From: Bacteroidota bacterium
GTDB lineage: Bacteria; Bacteroidota; Rhodothermia; Rhodothermales; Bin80
Assembly: GCA_026709335.1 (NCBI GenBank)
Contig: JAPOTE010000061.1
Coordinates: 1-64,000, forward strand
Reading direction: 5' to 3'
DNA length: 64,000 nucleotides
The position numbers were made by a program, and so were the translations under genes. Under the pieces are notes generated by a model. It searched no databases. It saw nothing but the letters and a program-made list of their open reading frames with translations, and was not told where the DNA came from. Below are positions 8,897 through 16,581 of the stretch, one piece after another. Every line of letters starts with the position of its first letter. Positions within the stretch are counted from its first letter, which is position 1.

Positions 8897-9388
8897 TTAG
8901 TTGCATGTGGTAGTGATAGAAATTTTCCCGACATACAGGCCGGGTTTTGTATTTGCAGAGAGTCCCTTGACGCTTCCACCAACTCGAAAATGTTGTTCAA
9001 ATGATCCCTTGGTAGCCTGATGCAACGTTTGTCCAGACACCGCTTTGTAAGGTTCGTTACTATTTTTCGCTTGTGCCCACTGACCTTCATAAGTGAGTGG
9101 ATTTCCCGGGCCTGTAATCTGACGTGGAAAATCAACGCTGACCATATAATCTGAGGTGTGCTTGCCTGTGAGCGTAAACCACCCGAATCTCTGTCTTTTG
9201 CCAGAAGAAGCATTCATGGACAAACTGACCACCTGCTCCGATCCCGTCACCGGTCCAAAATTCACGCCCTCTTGTAAAACCAGAGTACATGCGGCTTGGG
9301 GGACGATCAAGGAAAGTCGTACCTCTGTGCTTGCTGCCTGCCCATATGCGGTATGGGTAGCGAGAATCATCAATAAAACCAAATTCAT
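8897..9388 (-). CDS. DUF4402-type pilin-like subunit
   Basis: This 163-residue protein starts at the ATG overlapping the preceding stop (ATGA, 9385-9388); a longer reading adds two residues. It has a signal peptide ending at AYG-QA. As in the next subunit, the mature part has an early Cys (QAACTLVL) and a C-terminal Cys (ISITTTCN), probably bonded, and the matching segments NFGPVTG, LTYEGQWAQAKN and FRVGGSVKG. The shared EGQWAQ/SGTWAQ motif shows that the two subunits are diverged duplicates. It is the first of the three subunits transcribed. Confidence 0.7.
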   Translation of the reverse strand: MNLVLLMILATHTAYGQAASTEVRLSLIVPQAACTLVLQEGVNFGPVTGSEQVVSLSMNASSGKRQRFGWFTLTGKHTSDYMVSVDFPRQITGPGNPLTYEGQWAQAKNSNEPYKAVSGQTLHQATKGSFEQHFRVGGSVKGLSANTKPGLYVGKISITTTCN

Positions 9389-10053
9389 TCGCATGGGCGC
9401 GTATGGACCCGGCCCTGATCCGTATAGGTCTCAATACAATCGGAAGCGTCCTTGAAAGCCATCACAATCTCGGGGGATGCAAATCGGAATGACTGCCAGA
9501 GTGTATCCCTGGACACAGGTCGAATTGGAACTCTGTAATGCATCGCATCTGGATCGTAATTCCAGATTTCCAGACGCACACCTTGTGCATCCTGAGACAT
9601 CCGTAACTCGAACTCATCTCCATCATAGTAGCGGGAAACAGCACTGAGTACATCCGCGGTAAGTGCTGCCCGTGCATCCTGGCTCAAATGAGCATCGGCT
9701 GTGATCCGCTTTCCCTCCTGTCGGGTTGCATCAAGTCGATAATCGGCGGTGATTTCCCATGATTTCATGGATTCCTGCAGCAGTTGAGGTACATCGTCTC
9801 CAATTTCATAGGTCTCCATTGATGGATAGAGTATGACCAGATCGTTGGGGCCAAACCCATTTGAGGTAACATCCACGATATCTGCACGATCCACCCGTCC
9901 AATTGCCGGAATAAGGAGAGCATCCAACATGACCCAAATTTCTGTACTGTCTGACAGCGTGGCAACCGGGCGGGTAAGTTGGTCAAATTGTTGTGCATTC
10001 ACGGGCTGAATGCACCCGATGAGAAACAGAATGGTTGCGAGGATTTTAATCAT
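9385..10053 (-). CDS. Secreted or lipid-anchored protein of unknown function
   Basis: The ATG at 10053 is preferred; a GTG at 10062 would add three residues. The 222-residue product has a hydrophobic signal ending either at a lipobox-like LIGC or at VNA-QQ. The mature part is acidic, with beta-rich segments such as DLVILYPSMETYEIGDD and FELRMSQDAQGVRLEIWNY, and two Cys close to the C-terminus. I recognise no family. It is the second gene transcribed and overlaps the preceding gene by eight bases, so it belongs to the fimbria/motor operon. An assembly or outer-membrane accessory role is possible but unproven. Confidence 0.6.
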   Translation of the reverse strand: MIKILATILFLIGCIQPVNAQQFDQLTRPVATLSDSTEIWVMLDALLIPAIGRVDRADIVDVTSNGFGPNDLVILYPSMETYEIGDDVPQLLQESMKSWEITADYRLDATRQEGKRITADAHLSQDARAALTADVLSAVSRYYDGDEFELRMSQDAQGVRLEIWNYDPDAMHYRVPIRPVSRDTLWQSFRFASPEIVMAFKDASDCIETYTDQGRVHTRPCE

Positions 10054-10546
10054 GTGGCTCACGTTTGAAGTATTTTAGATCCGTGATGGGATGTATGATG
10101 GTCAATTGCAACGGAACTTTAGTCAGCAGGTGATTCCGCCAGTTCATTGGTTGTGGAAGCGGAATATGATAGGTAACCGAGTAGGCAAAACATTTCTGGT
10201 GATCTTCTTTATAAAGCTGTATGGGTCGGGCTGCGAGAAAAGCCTGTTCCAGAACATCTTTGGTTGCCTGCAACCGGATATTCACCGCATCGTAGTGATC
10301 CATAACCGCTTTACACCGCCCGGTTTTTTCGATGTGAACCAGAAGATCTCTCGTCAACAGATCTTTCACTAATTTTCTTGCAAGTGGACTGGCAGCACTG
10401 TCACTAACAACTGCGCGTGCAACCACCGAGGAATCGTGAGCAGCTCGCCTGTACAGTTCGCCGCTCACCGGTTGATCTTTGCGCATCCAGAACACCAACG
10501 CCACGATCAGTCCTATAAATCCCGCTCCATAATAAAGGTATTTCAC
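10046..10546 (-). CDS. Single-helix envelope protein of unknown function, first gene of the operon
   Basis: The 166-residue product has an N-terminal membrane helix (about residues 3-21, YYGAGFIGLIVALVFW) with positive residues after it, then a soluble domain of about 140 residues with two Cys (GRCKA, QKCFAY). The orientation is unclear, since the charge distribution permits either side. I recognise no family. Being first in the minus-strand run and next to the divergent T4SS operon, it could be an inner-membrane accessory of either machine. The topology recalls bitopic T4SS proteins, but there is no motif similarity to VirB8 or VirB10. Confidence 0.6.
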   Translation of the reverse strand: MKYLYYGAGFIGLIVALVFWMRKDQPVSGELYRRAAHDSSVVARAVVSDSAASPLARKLVKDLLTRDLLVHIEKTGRCKAVMDHYDAVNIRLQATKDVLEQAFLAARPIQLYKEDHQKCFAYSVTYHIPLPQPMNWRNHLLTKVPLQLTIIHPITDLKYFKREPHD

Positions 10547-10939
10547 AGTAATTCATCTGTTTGTTATGTGTTTATACGCTTAACCCTTATTGCGAATCGA
10601 TGATTGATCTACGGTATTGACAAGAAGCCTTGAAAGCAAGCCCCCGGAAGTATATAATGGCCTAAATGGGATAGACGATAGAATTGAGAAGGTGGGAGTA
10701 TGGAGATCATTTAGAACATAGAATAAACCTGAAAAATCAGCAAAGCCCCCACAGAAGATATATAGAGCATGTTTTAGCAACAGGCTACCTTTCTGGGCAG
10801 AACTCATTTATATGGATCAGGCAAGAACACTTGCGTTCAAATCAAATCTGAGATTTTCTCTTCTTGCCCATATCGTAACAAGGACAGTATTTCCAAAACT
10901 TCATTGATGTGTACCACAGGAAACAAAAACCTGTATCTC
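10547..10939. promoter_or_regulatory. Divergent promoter region between the fimbria/motor and T4SS operons
   Basis: About 390 bp separate the two divergent operons. No convincing gene is present; a 75-residue minus-strand reading (10580-10807) has unconvincing composition. The stretch must contain the promoters of both operons. A TATAAT-like string (10654-10659) and a TTGACA-like string (near 10617) are visible, but their spacing is too long for one sigma-70 promoter. The two-component system at 23.5-24.9 kb is the obvious candidate regulator; I see no clear direct-repeat binding site. Confidence 0.45.
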
Positions 10940-11272
10940 ATGCACATCAAGTTTCATCATCCACGCCCTCTGACTATTACTATCATAGCAATCGGAGCTC
11001 TCATGGTATTACTCCCCATTCTGGCCGATGCCAGTGGTGTCGGGGGTGTTAAAGTTGCGACCTCTACTGTGTCAAAGATTGTCGGACTTCTTACCGGGGA
11101 CCTGGCTACCGCTGCATTCCTCTTGATTATCGTTCTGGGGGGAATGGCGTGGTGGATTACCAGATCCAGCCGCGCAGGCGAAATTCTCGGACGAACCGTG
11201 ATGGGGGCCGTGATCATTTTTGGCGCCGCGCAGATTAGTGAATTTTTCTCGTTTCAGGGAGCAATTATCTGA
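10940..11272 (+). CDS. virB2: VirB2/TrbC-type T4SS pilin
   Basis: The product is about 110 residues from the ATG at 10940; an earlier ATG/TTG near 10904 would add 11-12 residues without improving the signal. It has the VirB2/TrbC layout: a long signal-like hydrophobic stretch ending near ADA-SG, a short loop, and two membrane helices (LATAAFLLIIVLGGMAWW and LGRTVMGAVIIFGAAQI) joined by a small basic loop. VirB2-type pilins are pulled from the inner membrane and polymerised. The TraF-like peptidase at 23 kb could process it, as in RP4. The stop overlaps the virB3 start (TGATG). Confidence 0.8.
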   Translation: MHIKFHHPRPLTITIIAIGALMVLLPILADASGVGGVKVATSTVSKIVGLLTGDLATAAFLLIIVLGGMAWWITRSSRAGEILGRTVMGAVIIFGAAQISEFFSFQGAII

Positions 11273-11601
11273 TGTCGGTACCTGGAGAAGAGCTACAGAC
11301 AGCCCCCGTACATACATCACTTCAGCGCCGCCCAACCATGGGCGGGTTGCCACAGGATGCATTTCTTCTCTTAGCCTTGATCATGGTTACGATGTGTATC
11401 GCATCGCGTTTGGATCCTAAGGTCTTGGCATGTTGCGGCATTGCATATTTGATATTGCTTCCTTTACTTCGCCGGATTTTCGAAAAAGACCCATTTTTCA
11501 TGTCCATTTTGCCGCGGGCCTTAAGATATGCTCCCCGTTATCTTCGTCAGGAAAAAGAAATGCCGCGACGCTGGCAAGATCGGATATCGAGAAGACCCTA
11601 A
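11272..11601 (+). CDS. virB3: VirB3/TrbD-like T4SS inner-membrane protein
   Basis: The 109-residue protein has a soluble N-terminus of about 28 residues, two close hydrophobic segments (about 29-46 and 50-66), and a basic C-terminal tail. Size, topology and position between the pilin and the VirB4 ATPase are those of VirB3/TrbD, which recruits VirB4 to the membrane. Sequence conservation in this family is low, so the call relies on synteny. Its start overlaps the virB2 stop, and its stop overlaps the virB4 start (TAATG), so all three should be co-translated. Confidence 0.75.
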   Translation: MSVPGEELQTAPVHTSLQRRPTMGGLPQDAFLLLALIMVTMCIASRLDPKVLACCGIAYLILLPLLRRIFEKDPFFMSILPRALRYAPRYLRQEKEMPRRWQDRISRRP

Positions 11602-14024
11602 TGGATCCAATCACTTTTGGATTAGGCATGGCCACCGGCGCTGGCGCCCTCTGGGGTACGCATCAATTGCAACGTTTACGCATGTCCACTGAAGGACTTG
11701 GAGATCTGTTGGGGTGGGCATTCCTGATAGACGACGGGATTGTCCTGATGAAGGATGGGTCATTTTTGAGCGGATTTGAGCTTGATCCCCCGGATTTGGA
11801 AACAACGACAACAGCCCAAGCAAACAGAGTAGCTGATACTGTCCATGATATGCTGATGCTTTTGGGCGAGGGATACGGGGTCGAAGTGAATACACGAAGA
11901 AGCTATTATGCCGAATATCCGATTGCAGGGAATCAGAGCTTTCCAACTGATTCTCTACGGATCATGGAGCGTGAGCGCCAGAAACAATTCCATGAAATTG
12001 GAAGCCATTACTCCCTTCATCACACAATCCTTTTCACCTATACTCCACCTCGAGATCTGTGGTCAAAATGGGAGCGTCCAATGGTTCGGGGGACACAAAA
12101 AGGCTTTGATTATGAGCAGATTCTGACTGGTTTCAAGCACACTCTGAACGAAATAAAGATGCTTCTCAACAGCTGGTTTAGTGTTACTTCACTCTCAAAC
12201 AGTGGCCTCCTGACCGAGTGCCACTCTGCCTTGACCGGACAGCACGAACCAGTCACATCTATGCCGAGCAGCTATCTCAGTCATGCCTTGGCCTCGAACG
12301 ATTTTCAGACCGGATTTTATCCAGCCATCGGCGCAGAACATATTTTTGTAGTCACGATCTCTTCTCTCGGGGAAGAGACAAAGGTGGGAAATGGCGCATT
12401 CTTCAATTGTATTCAAGGGCAGTGTCGTTGGCATATGAGATTTGTCGGAATGGATCGCCACGCTGCAGGACGGCGAATCAAACGCTTGCAGACCAGTTGG
12501 TTTCATCAGCGCCGTGGACTGCGAAATCTGATAGGATCCGGTGAAGATGGATTTGAAGATCAGGATGCAGTTGTGATGCAACACGAAACCGCTTCTGCAC
12601 ATGCAGAATCGGCCAGTGGTCGAGTTCGGTTTGGATATTTTACCAATACCTTTATTCTGCGTGATACAGAAATTCAACGCGGCCTGTCTCAAAGCCAGCA
12701 GCTGTTGCAGGCTTTACGAGATCAAGGCTATACCTGTGCGCTCGAAACTGTCAATGCGACAGATGCTTTTATCGGAACGCTCCCTGGGCACGGCTACGCA
12801 AATCTTCGGCGCCCCCTCGTATCCAGCCGAAATATCGCACATCTCTTTCCTGTATCTGCACCATGGCAGGGGCACTTGAATTGTCCCAGCCCGTTATTCC
12901 CGGAAGAGAGCGCTGCCTTGGCCTGTGCACGAACATCAGGAGGCATCCCCTTCATGATCAACCTGCACCAGGGAGATGTAGGGCATACTCTTGTCATTGG
13001 AGCAACCGGGGCAGGAAAAAGCGTACTTGTTGGGTGGTTAGCACTTAATTTTTTGCGCTACCCCAAGAGTCGAGTTCATCTCTTTGATATTGGCCTGTCT
13101 CACCAAGTTCCCTGTTTGGCAGCAGACGGTGTTCATTTCTCGTTTGGAGAAGCCGGATTGCATTCAGTACAACCTCTTCGTCACATTGATGAAGAGACTG
13201 AAAAGCTGTGGGCATTGACCTGGCTAGAGACGATCTATGATCTTGCGAATGAAATGCCAGATGCCAACGGCCGCCTGGCACTTGCAGGTACCCTTGACCT
13301 ACTGAGCCAGTCATCTCTGGAGCATCGAACTCTATCGGCTTTTCATCTCCTGTCGCCTCAAATGCTTCAGAGTACGATTGTTCGCTATACGGAAGCAGGT
13401 CCTTATGGCCAATTATTTGACGGGGATACAAGTGTTACAGCTTCAAAACGTATGCAAGTTTACGAGTTGGGTCAGGTGCTGGATCATGGGGATGCTGTCA
13501 TGGTTCCTCTTCTGTTGGCGCTGTTTCGCAATATTGAGCGCACACTGGACGGGTCTCCGACACTGATTATCATTGAAGAAGCATGGGCTGCACTCATGCG
13601 ATCTCGTTTTGCCGAGCGAATCAAAGCTTGGCTTCTTACCCTCAGAAAGCGCAATGCGGCTGTTCTCCTAGTAGCACATTCACCAGCGCAGATCTCTGCA
13701 CTTCCGAATGCGGCTCTAATTACGGAGTCATGCCCAACAAAAATCATTTTGCCCAACCCGGAAGCACAGACCGAGGAAGGGTTGGCAATGTACAGAGCAT
13801 TGGATCTCAGCAGTCGCGCGATCAATCTGATTGCCTCTGCAAAGCCAAAGCGTGACTATTTCTACAAGAGCCCTGAGGGGAGCAGAATTTTTGAGTTGAA
13901 TCTTGACAGGGTTGCACGCACTCTCTTAATGCCACTTCCCGGCATGAATGGAGAAACTTCTCGTAAACGGATTCAGCAAGCAATCCAGAGTCATGGACAC
14001 GATTTTCTTCACCAGATATTATAA
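11601..14024 (+). CDS. virB4: VirB4/TrbE-type T4SS ATPase
   Basis: The start is placed at the ATG overlapping the virB3 stop (TAATG), giving 807 residues; the open frame runs 57 codons further upstream inside virB3. The N-terminal part has a short hydrophobic region near the start and the CagE/TrbE-like domain. The C-terminal ATPase has Walker A GATGAGKS (about 467-474) and Walker B LIIIEEAW (Glu at about 659-660). VirB4 powers pilus assembly and substrate transfer at the inner membrane. The length is normal and both nucleotide-binding motifs are intact, so it looks functional. It is the best-supported T4SS gene in the window. Confidence 0.93.
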   Translation: MDPITFGLGMATGAGALWGTHQLQRLRMSTEGLGDLLGWAFLIDDGIVLMKDGSFLSGFELDPPDLETTTTAQANRVADTVHDMLMLLGEGYGVEVNTRRSYYAEYPIAGNQSFPTDSLRIMERERQKQFHEIGSHYSLHHTILFTYTPPRDLWSKWERPMVRGTQKGFDYEQILTGFKHTLNEIKMLLNSWFSVTSLSNSGLLTECHSALTGQHEPVTSMPSSYLSHALASNDFQTGFYPAIGAEHIFVVTISSLGEETKVGNGAFFNCIQGQCRWHMRFVGMDRHAAGRRIKRLQTSWFHQRRGLRNLIGSGEDGFEDQDAVVMQHETASAHAESASGRVRFGYFTNTFILRDTEIQRGLSQSQQLLQALRDQGYTCALETVNATDAFIGTLPGHGYANLRRPLVSSRNIAHLFPVSAPWQGHLNCPSPLFPEESAALACARTSGGIPFMINLHQGDVGHTLVIGATGAGKSVLVGWLALNFLRYPKSRVHLFDIGLSHQVPCLAADGVHFSFGEAGLHSVQPLRHIDEETEKLWALTWLETIYDLANEMPDANGRLALAGTLDLLSQSSLEHRTLSAFHLLSPQMLQSTIVRYTEAGPYGQLFDGDTSVTASKRMQVYELGQVLDHGDAVMVPLLLALFRNIERTLDGSPTLIIIEEAWAALMRSRFAERIKAWLLTLRKRNAAVLLVAHSPAQISALPNAALITESCPTKIILPNPEAQTEEGLAMYRALDLSSRAINLIASAKPKRDYFYKSPEGSRIFELNLDRVARTLLMPLPGMNGETSRKRIQQAIQSHGHDFLHQIL

Positions 14025-14030
14025 CACATT

Positions 14031-14774
14031 ATGAAAAGAATATTGCATCTGATCCTTATTCTCGGGTGCGTGGGCGAGGCCCGTGCACAGATTCCCGTTG
14101 TTGATGTAGCCGTTTTGACAGAAACGATCACGACCGTTGCCGAGCTTCGTCGGCAGGTGAGCCTACTCCTGAAAGAGGTTGCCCTATCAGCAGAAATTAA
14201 ACAGAACACAAAAACTCACTTGCACAGGTATGAGCGTGCGTTATCAAAACGTGGCATCATTCCATCTGAGGAACTTGGAACATATGTCCGCAAAATAGGA
14301 CAGGCCTATCAGTCTACAGGTGGCCTTAACTGGAAGCAGCCTGATGCATTGCGGGGAGTCTTTCCGATGTATCAAAATCCGGCAGATCCGCTGGAATCCC
14401 AGCGTGTTGCACATGAGCAAACGATGGCCACACTTCAAGGTACTCTTGCTTCGTTACAGGTCCACAGCAGCTCGGTTGATCAGGCACATTATGAACTAAA
14501 GCATCTGAAAACCGAACTTGTACAAGCGAAAGAGCCTCAGCAAATGCGAGATGTACAGGCCAACCTGCAGATTATGCATACCCGTGAATTACTGCTTACA
14601 CGTCAAGCCTTGATGTCGTTTATGAACCTCGAAGCAGTCCGTGCAGCCGCCGCTATCAGTCAGAAGGCACAGGAGCGCATGCGCTATGATGCTTTTGTAG
14701 GGCAAGCAGAATGGCTGGGAAGTCCCACCAGATATGAAGTGAATCACTTCCTGAGAATGCCAGGTACCCCATAG
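14031..14774 (+). CDS. VirB5/TrbJ-like T4SS protein
   Basis: The 247-residue product begins with a signal peptide (cleavage near ARA-QI). The mature protein is almost entirely helical with heptad-like stretches (VAELRRQVSLLLKEVALSAE; QAHYELKHLKTELVQAKEPQ). This is the profile of VirB5/TrbJ, a minor pilus or periplasmic component. It starts 6 bp after virB4 and precedes a TrbL-like gene, as trbE-trbJ-trbL in trb operons. Sequence identity in the family is low, so topology and order carry the call. Confidence 0.7.
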   Translation: MKRILHLILILGCVGEARAQIPVVDVAVLTETITTVAELRRQVSLLLKEVALSAEIKQNTKTHLHRYERALSKRGIIPSEELGTYVRKIGQAYQSTGGLNWKQPDALRGVFPMYQNPADPLESQRVAHEQTMATLQGTLASLQVHSSSVDQAHYELKHLKTELVQAKEPQQMRDVQANLQIMHTRELLLTRQALMSFMNLEAVRAAAAISQKAQERMRYDAFVGQAEWLGSPTRYEVNHFLRMPGTP

Positions 14775-14835
14775 CTGCATCGAAGTTGATGTTCGACACG
14801 AAGCTTGCACCCACTCATCCGAATCATTCACATCA

Positions 14836-15738
14836 ATGCAACAAGCCATACAGAACTGTGCTCCGTCGATGTTTTTCGATTGTGCGCAGGAGATATTTCG
14901 GTTAACCACTGAAACATGGTTGACCCGTTCTCTGGATGCAGCACAGACACTCTTTCTCAGTTTGGCAGTTCTGGAGATTGTTGTGACAGGGTACATGGTT
15001 TGGGCAGGACGCCAAAAACAAGGCGTTGATCTGATCAGTCAATTTGTATTCAAGATTGGCCTATTGGCCTTTGTACTTGGTCTCTTGTCAACATATCACA
15101 GATGGTTACCATTGATTACGCAAGGGTTTGGGGAAACGGCCGTTTATATTGGTGGCAGCAGTGTCACACATCTGTCACCAGCTCATCTTTTGAATGTTGG
15201 ACTCAGCATGCTTTTGAGTGTGATGCAGTCCGTGGGATTGACTTCTGGTTTTGTCACATCTCTGGCTGTTATTCCTGCTCTGATCATGCTGTTGTGTTTC
15301 GTTGCACTTGCGGCACATCTTCTTGTAACGATGATTGAAAGTTATGTAGTGGTAACAGGAGGGCTTTTCTTTGTTGGTTTTATGGCGTTCCGTGGCACGG
15401 CTCCTCTTGGCGAAGGATACCTGAAGTATGTGGTGTACGTGGGAGTGAAGCTGTTCTTCATCATTCTGATTGCCGGAGTAGCGGCTTCTATTGGTGATGA
15501 TATGGTAGAGCTTTTACAATCGTACAACAACCTGTGGCTGGCTTCTTTCGAACAGCTCTTTTCCCAAAACCCCGGTGGTGTCACTGGTATGGTTTCTTCT
15601 CGGATGGGATTTTTATGGTCTATGACTGCTGTGGCCATTCTTTTGGCAGGATTAGGCCTTCATATGCCTGGGCGCATAGCAACCCAACTTAGTCATGGCT
15701 TAACGATCAACTTCAAAAGAGCATTACAGAACTTGTAA
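14836..15738 (+). CDS. VirB6/TrbL-like polytopic T4SS channel protein
   Basis: The 300-residue protein has a soluble N-terminus of about 30 residues followed by at least six membrane helices (about 35-55, 68-90, 115-135, 140-165, 175-225 and 255-280). A Gly-rich segment GGLFFVGFMAFRGTAPLGEG between helices is reminiscent of TrbL. VirB6/TrbL forms the inner-membrane channel through which substrates pass. The gene follows virB5 after 61 bp and precedes virB8 by two bases. The position in the trbE-J-L-F order supports TrbL rather than an unrelated transporter. Confidence 0.8.
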   Translation: MQQAIQNCAPSMFFDCAQEIFRLTTETWLTRSLDAAQTLFLSLAVLEIVVTGYMVWAGRQKQGVDLISQFVFKIGLLAFVLGLLSTYHRWLPLITQGFGETAVYIGGSSVTHLSPAHLLNVGLSMLLSVMQSVGLTSGFVTSLAVIPALIMLLCFVALAAHLLVTMIESYVVVTGGLFFVGFMAFRGTAPLGEGYLKYVVYVGVKLFFIILIAGVAASIGDDMVELLQSYNNLWLASFEQLFSQNPGGVTGMVSSRMGFLWSMTAVAILLAGLGLHMPGRIATQLSHGLTINFKRALQNL

Positions 15739-15740
15739 CA

Positions 15741-16403
15741 ATGGCACGGGAAGGGCATCCGTATCTGGATGGACGATATGCGTTTGAGAGACTCTTTGGC
15801 GATCTTGCCCGAGGCAGGCGTTCGTGGCAGTCTATTGCGTTCCTTTCATTACTGATCAATCTTGTTCTTGGTGCAGGATATGTACATTTGTCTTCACAGC
15901 ATAAAGTCATCCCATATGTTGTTGAGTTGGATGCACTGGGGGAGATGCGGGCATCCGGAAAACTCTCTATTCGGGATGTTCCCGAGAGAGCAATCACGGC
16001 AGCCTTACGTCGATTTGTACACAACCTGAGAACGGTTCCCACTGATGCGCGTCTATTGAATGTGCGTCTGCAGGATGCCCGTACTCATGTGAGTGGTCGG
16101 GCAGCAAAAGCAATGGTAACATCTTTAGATCGCGATCGAGAAAACTTGGAGCGCATGCTGGCGCGAGGGGATACCCGCTATGTGGCAGAAATCAGCAGTG
16201 TTCTTAAAGTCCCTGGCGAAGGAATTTTGTACAGGGTGTCCTGGCGAGAACTTACTAAAACCGGATACGAGGAACGTGCATCAGCTTACGAAGGACATTT
16301 TCAGGTTCATGTTGAGCCGGCAGAAGATGAAGAAGCTCTGAAAGGGAACCCGCTCGGCATCTATATCATGGATTATTCGATGACCGAGGTCAGTACGCTT
16401 TAG
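15741..16403 (+). CDS. VirB8/TrbF-like T4SS inner-membrane protein
   Basis: The 220-residue product has a basic cytoplasmic N-terminus, one membrane helix at about 31-50, and a periplasmic domain with the TrbF/VirB8 pattern (HKVIPYVVELDALG just after the helix, RVSWRELT and YEGHFQVHV further on). VirB8 nucleates the T4SS inner-membrane complex and touches the outer-membrane core. It is the last gene of the operon: a strong hairpin follows within about 100 bp. In Ti-type trb operons the next genes would be trbG, trbH and trbI, and none is present here. Confidence 0.85.
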   Translation: MAREGHPYLDGRYAFERLFGDLARGRRSWQSIAFLSLLINLVLGAGYVHLSSQHKVIPYVVELDALGEMRASGKLSIRDVPERAITAALRRFVHNLRTVPTDARLLNVRLQDARTHVSGRAAKAMVTSLDRDRENLERMLARGDTRYVAEISSVLKVPGEGILYRVSWRELTKTGYEERASAYEGHFQVHVEPAEDEEALKGNPLGIYIMDYSMTEVSTL

Positions 16404-16503
16404 CATGATTTTGGATGACATGCTGGAAATACATGACGATGCATACACTGTTGCGGATGTAAACTGTTGAATGGATCGAATCTCACCAAGGCCCTTCTGA
16501 AGT

Positions 16504-16545
16504 AAAAAGCGCCCCGATACTTTTAGTACCGGGGCGCTTTGGTTG
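16504..16545. terminator. Bidirectional terminator between the T4SS operon and the giant surface-protein gene
   Basis: A 15-bp stem (16506-16520 with 16526-16540; one G-T type mismatch, 5-nt loop) has a GC-rich core (AAAGCGCCCCG) flanked by A-rich sequence on the left and T-rich sequence on the right. It therefore works as an intrinsic terminator in both directions, between two convergent genes. Confidence 0.85.
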
Positions 16546-16581
16546 TACTGGAATCAACTCGTATGAGCTATTCCATGTTGG

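Noticed and set aside
10580-10807. 75-residue minus-strand open frame between the divergent operons
   Set aside because: Position within the promoter region and random-looking sequence argue against a gene.
10904-10939. Longer N-terminus for the VirB2-like pilin
   Set aside because: It starts with TTG or ATG but adds polar residues before the signal region with no gain; ATG 10940 is preferred.
10940-16403. Integrative conjugative element
   Set aside because: T4SS genes alone suggested an ICE, but no relaxase, coupling protein, integrase or attachment repeats are visible in the window.
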